Part shown: positions 5,741 to 7,796 of the stretch, piece by piece
Layout of the letters: each line of letters begins with the position of its first letter
How positions within the stretch are numbered: position 1 is the stretch's first letter
DNA from: Lachnoclostridium sp. UBA739
Lineage (GTDB): Bacteria > Bacillota_A > Clostridia > Lachnospirales > Lachnospiraceae
Reading direction: 5' to 3'
Length of the DNA stretch: 7,796 nucleotides
NCBI GenBank assembly: GCA_002297865.1
Contig: DBKX01000027.1
Coordinates: 650-8,445, forward strand
Translations under genes and position numbers: made by a program
The notes under the pieces: model-generated
The model's input: the letters and a program-made list of their open reading frames with translations, nothing else
What the model was told of the DNA's origin: nothing
Databases searched by the model: none

Positions 5741-7796
5741 ATGGGGAAAAGGTTAGTAAAAATCTCAGTACGAAACCTTGTGGAATTCATTCTGCGCTCA
5801 GGTGATATCAACGTCGGAAGTAAAGGTGTCCGTGATACAGAAGCGATGCAGAAAGGAAGCAAGATTCACAGAAAAATACAAAATGCAATGGGTGGGGATT
5901 ACAGACCTGAAGTGAGTCTTGCTTTGGAGACACCGATGGAAAGGGACGGAATCGCCTTCTCCCTTGTAGTTGAAGGACGTGCTGACGGTATCTTTACAAG
6001 AGACGGCAAGACAGTCATTGATGAAATAAAAGGCATGTATGTGGACGTGCTGAAACTGGAAGAACCATTTTTAGTGCACCAGGCACAGGCAAAATGCTAT
6101 GGATATATTTATGCCTTGCAGAATAATCTAAAAGAAATTGAGATTCAGATGACGTATTGCAACCTGGAAGAAGATGATGTGAAACGTTTTCAAGAAGTAT
6201 TCTCCTTTGAAACACTCTCCGAATGGTATGAGAAATTAGTAGAGGAATATGCAAAATGGGCAGTTTGGCAGCTTAGATGGGAAGATGAACGAAATTGTAC
6301 GATTAAGGCTGCAGATTTTCCATTTGAATATAGGGAAGGGCAGAAAGACTTAGTGACAGGTGTTTATAAAACAATTCTTAGAAAAAAGAAACTGTATATT
6401 GAAGCACCTACAGGAGTAGGAAAAACCATATCTACGGTCTTTCCAGCTGTTAAAGCCATGGGAGAAGGACTGGTAGAGAAAATATTCTATTTGACAGCCA
6501 AGACAATTACCAGAACGGTAGCGGAAGAAGCATTTCATATACTAAGGGACAAAGGAATGCAGTTAAAAGTAGTTACTTTGACAGCGAAAGAGAAAATCTG
6601 TGTATTAGAGAAACCTGATTGCAATCCCGTATCCTGTGAGCGTGCGAAAGGACATTACGACAGGGTAAATGATGCCATTTACGATATGCTGGTTTCAGAA
6701 GATGAAATAACCAGAGAATTAATCGAAGAATATGCTTTGCGTTATAAGGTATGTCCGACGGAGATGGCTTTGGATGTGACCTTGTGGGCTGATGCGGTAA
6801 TAGGTGATTATAATTATGCATTTGATCCAAAGGTAGCCTTAAGGCGTTTCTTTCAAAGTGAAAAGAAGCATGATTATTGTTTCTTAGTGGATGAAGCTCA
6901 CAATCTAGTGGAACGTGCCAGAGAAATGTATAGCGCAATTTTGGTGAAGGATGATTTTTTAGCGGTAAAGAAACTGGTGAAGGTTCGTAGTAAAAAGTTA
7001 GATAAGAAGTTAGCTGCCTGCAATCGTAAGCTTTTACTTTTGAGGAAAGAATGGGAAGAGGCAAAGGATAGTGGAATAGAATATAATCCCAATTCGCTAG
7101 TGGATCAGTTTATGATTACTGTCATGAATGCGACAACAGAGTTTGATATTTTCTTAAATGAATATACAGATTTCCCAGAACGGGACAAAGTAATGGATTT
7201 ATATTTTGATATCTTTCATTTTATGAATATGTATGAAATTATGAATGAGAAATATAAAATTTATCTGAATGAAGATGAAGAAGGACGTTTTTTTGTAAAG
7301 CTCCAGTGTATGGACCCATCGGATAACTTGAAGGTATGTCTGGATAAGGGAAGAAGTGCGGTATTCTTTTCTGCTACATTCTTGCCTATTCAGTATTACA
7401 AAGAACAGTTAGCAGGAACAGAAGATGATTATGCCATTTACGCACCTAGTCCATTTGACGTAAGGAACAGAAGAATCTTCGTTGCGCGAGATGTGAGTAC
7501 CAAATATGCTCGTCGAAATTACGTGGAGTATGAAAAAGTAGTTCACTACATTTATGAGTTTGTGATGAGAAAGGTGGGAAACTATCTTGTGTTTTTCCCA
7601 TCCTATCAGTATATGAAGACAATTTATGACCTTATAGAAGGCTTGGAATGGCAAGAAAAATTTAAGGAAAGTGAATTTATCATACAAAACAATCATATGA
7701 CAGAAGGGGAACGAGAAGATTTTTTAAAGAGTTTTGAAGAAAATCCAGCGAAAGTCCGGATTGGTTTTTGTGTCATGGGAGGCATATTTAGTGAAG
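5741..7796 (+). CDS. RecB/Cas4-type nuclease fused to XPD/DinG-type iron-sulfur helicase (3' partial)
   Basis: The frame is open from ATG 5741 to the right edge (685 codons, no stop). The N-terminal part (about 1-180) is a PD-(D/E)XK nuclease of the RecB/Cas4 kind: GxxxH (GSKIH, 39-43), the acidic residue in GRADGI (D82), ExK in DEIKG (E95, K97) and QxxxY (Q116-Y120). The rest is an SF2 helicase of the XPD/DinG group: Walker A APTGVGKT (222-229), YLTAK motif Ia (250-254), DEAH (384-387), FFSATF (542-547) and a motif IV-like segment LVFFPSYQYM (616-625). The window ends in IGFCVMGGIFSE (674-685), just before the expected motifs V/VI, so about 100 residues should be missing. Four cysteines between motifs Ia and II (C287, C294, C299, C338 in CPTE) fit the 4Fe-4S site of XPD/DinG. 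WADAVIGDYNYAFDP (349-363) is also typical. The family moves 5'->3' on single-stranded DNA. A likely role is processing of repair or recombination intermediates together with the upstream helicase. Confidence 0.9.
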   Translation, partial: MGKRLVKISVRNLVEFILRSGDINVGSKGVRDTEAMQKGSKIHRKIQNAMGGDYRPEVSLALETPMERDGIAFSLVVEGRADGIFTRDGKTVIDEIKGMYVDVLKLEEPFLVHQAQAKCYGYIYALQNNLKEIEIQMTYCNLEEDDVKRFQEVFSFETLSEWYEKLVEEYAKWAVWQLRWEDERNCTIKAADFPFEYREGQKDLVTGVYKTILRKKKLYIEAPTGVGKTISTVFPAVKAMGEGLVEKIFYLTAKTITRTVAEEAFHILRDKGMQLKVVTLTAKEKICVLEKPDCNPVSCERAKGHYDRVNDAIYDMLVSEDEITRELIEEYALRYKVCPTEMALDVTLWADAVIGDYNYAFDPKVALRRFFQSEKKHDYCFLVDEAHNLVERAREMYSAILVKDDFLAVKKLVKVRSKKLDKKLAACNRKLLLLRKEWEEAKDSGIEYNPNSLVDQFMITVMNATTEFDIFLNEYTDFPERDKVMDLYFDIFHFMNMYEIMNEKYKIYLNEDEEGRFFVKLQCMDPSDNLKVCLDKGRSAVFFSATFLPIQYYKEQLAGTEDDYAIYAPSPFDVRNRRIFVARDVSTKYARRNYVEYEKVVHYIYEFVMRKVGNYLVFFPSYQYMKTIYDLIEGLEWQEKFKESEFIIQNNHMTEGEREDFLKSFEENPAKVRIGFCVMGGIFSE

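Noticed and set aside
6573..7064. A 163-codon open frame on the - strand, and a second overlapping one at 6898-7092.
   Set aside because: Both lie within the nuclease-helicase gene, opposite its iron-sulfur and DEAH regions; the His/Pro/Leu-rich translations are typical of antisense frames.
5741..7796. Reading the Cas4-like nuclease and DinG-like helicase as part of a CRISPR (type IV) system.
   Set aside because: There are no repeats, spacers or cas genes in the window, the nuclease lacks the Cas4 iron-sulfur cysteines, and the neighbours are gltX and a UvrD-type helicase.

Overview
The window is AT-rich, gene-dense DNA, and every supported gene lies on the + strand. Codon use, strong AGGAGG-like ribosome binding sites and the protein families present suggest a low-GC Firmicute. 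A clostridial organism of the Lachnospiraceae type is my best guess, from general resemblance rather than any search.

Layout. (1) Bases 1-2032 hold an envelope pair. The first is the 3' part of a gene for an extracellular protein with four tandem CARDB/Ig-like beta-sandwich repeats and one C-terminal membrane anchor. A 78-residue single-pass membrane protein follows 26 bases later. (2) Bases 2033-3642 hold gltX (glutamyl-tRNA synthetase), which has its own well-formed sigma-A-type promoter and a short leader. (3) A long hairpin with a poor T tract separates gltX from the next gene. (4) Bases 3734-7796 hold two DNA-processing genes only 9 bases apart. The first is a compact UvrD/PcrA-type SF1A helicase with a C-terminal Tudor-like domain. 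The second is a RecB/Cas4-type PD-(D/E)XK nuclease fused to an XPD/DinG-type iron-sulfur SF2 helicase. The second gene runs off the right edge of the window.

How the genes work together. The envelope pair is probably co-transcribed and sits at the membrane; its function is unknown. gltX is housekeeping. The two helicase genes look translationally coupled. By family they would move along DNA with opposite polarity (SF1A 3'->5', XPD/DinG 5'->3'), and the second carries a nuclease. That is the same set of activities as RecBCD (RecB 3'->5' helicase plus nuclease, RecD 5'->3' helicase), built from different parts. This bipolar helicase-nuclease reading is the most interesting idea in the window, but it is an inference; ordinary independent repair roles are also possible. 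No RNA genes, CRISPR arrays, insertion sequences or prophage signs were seen.
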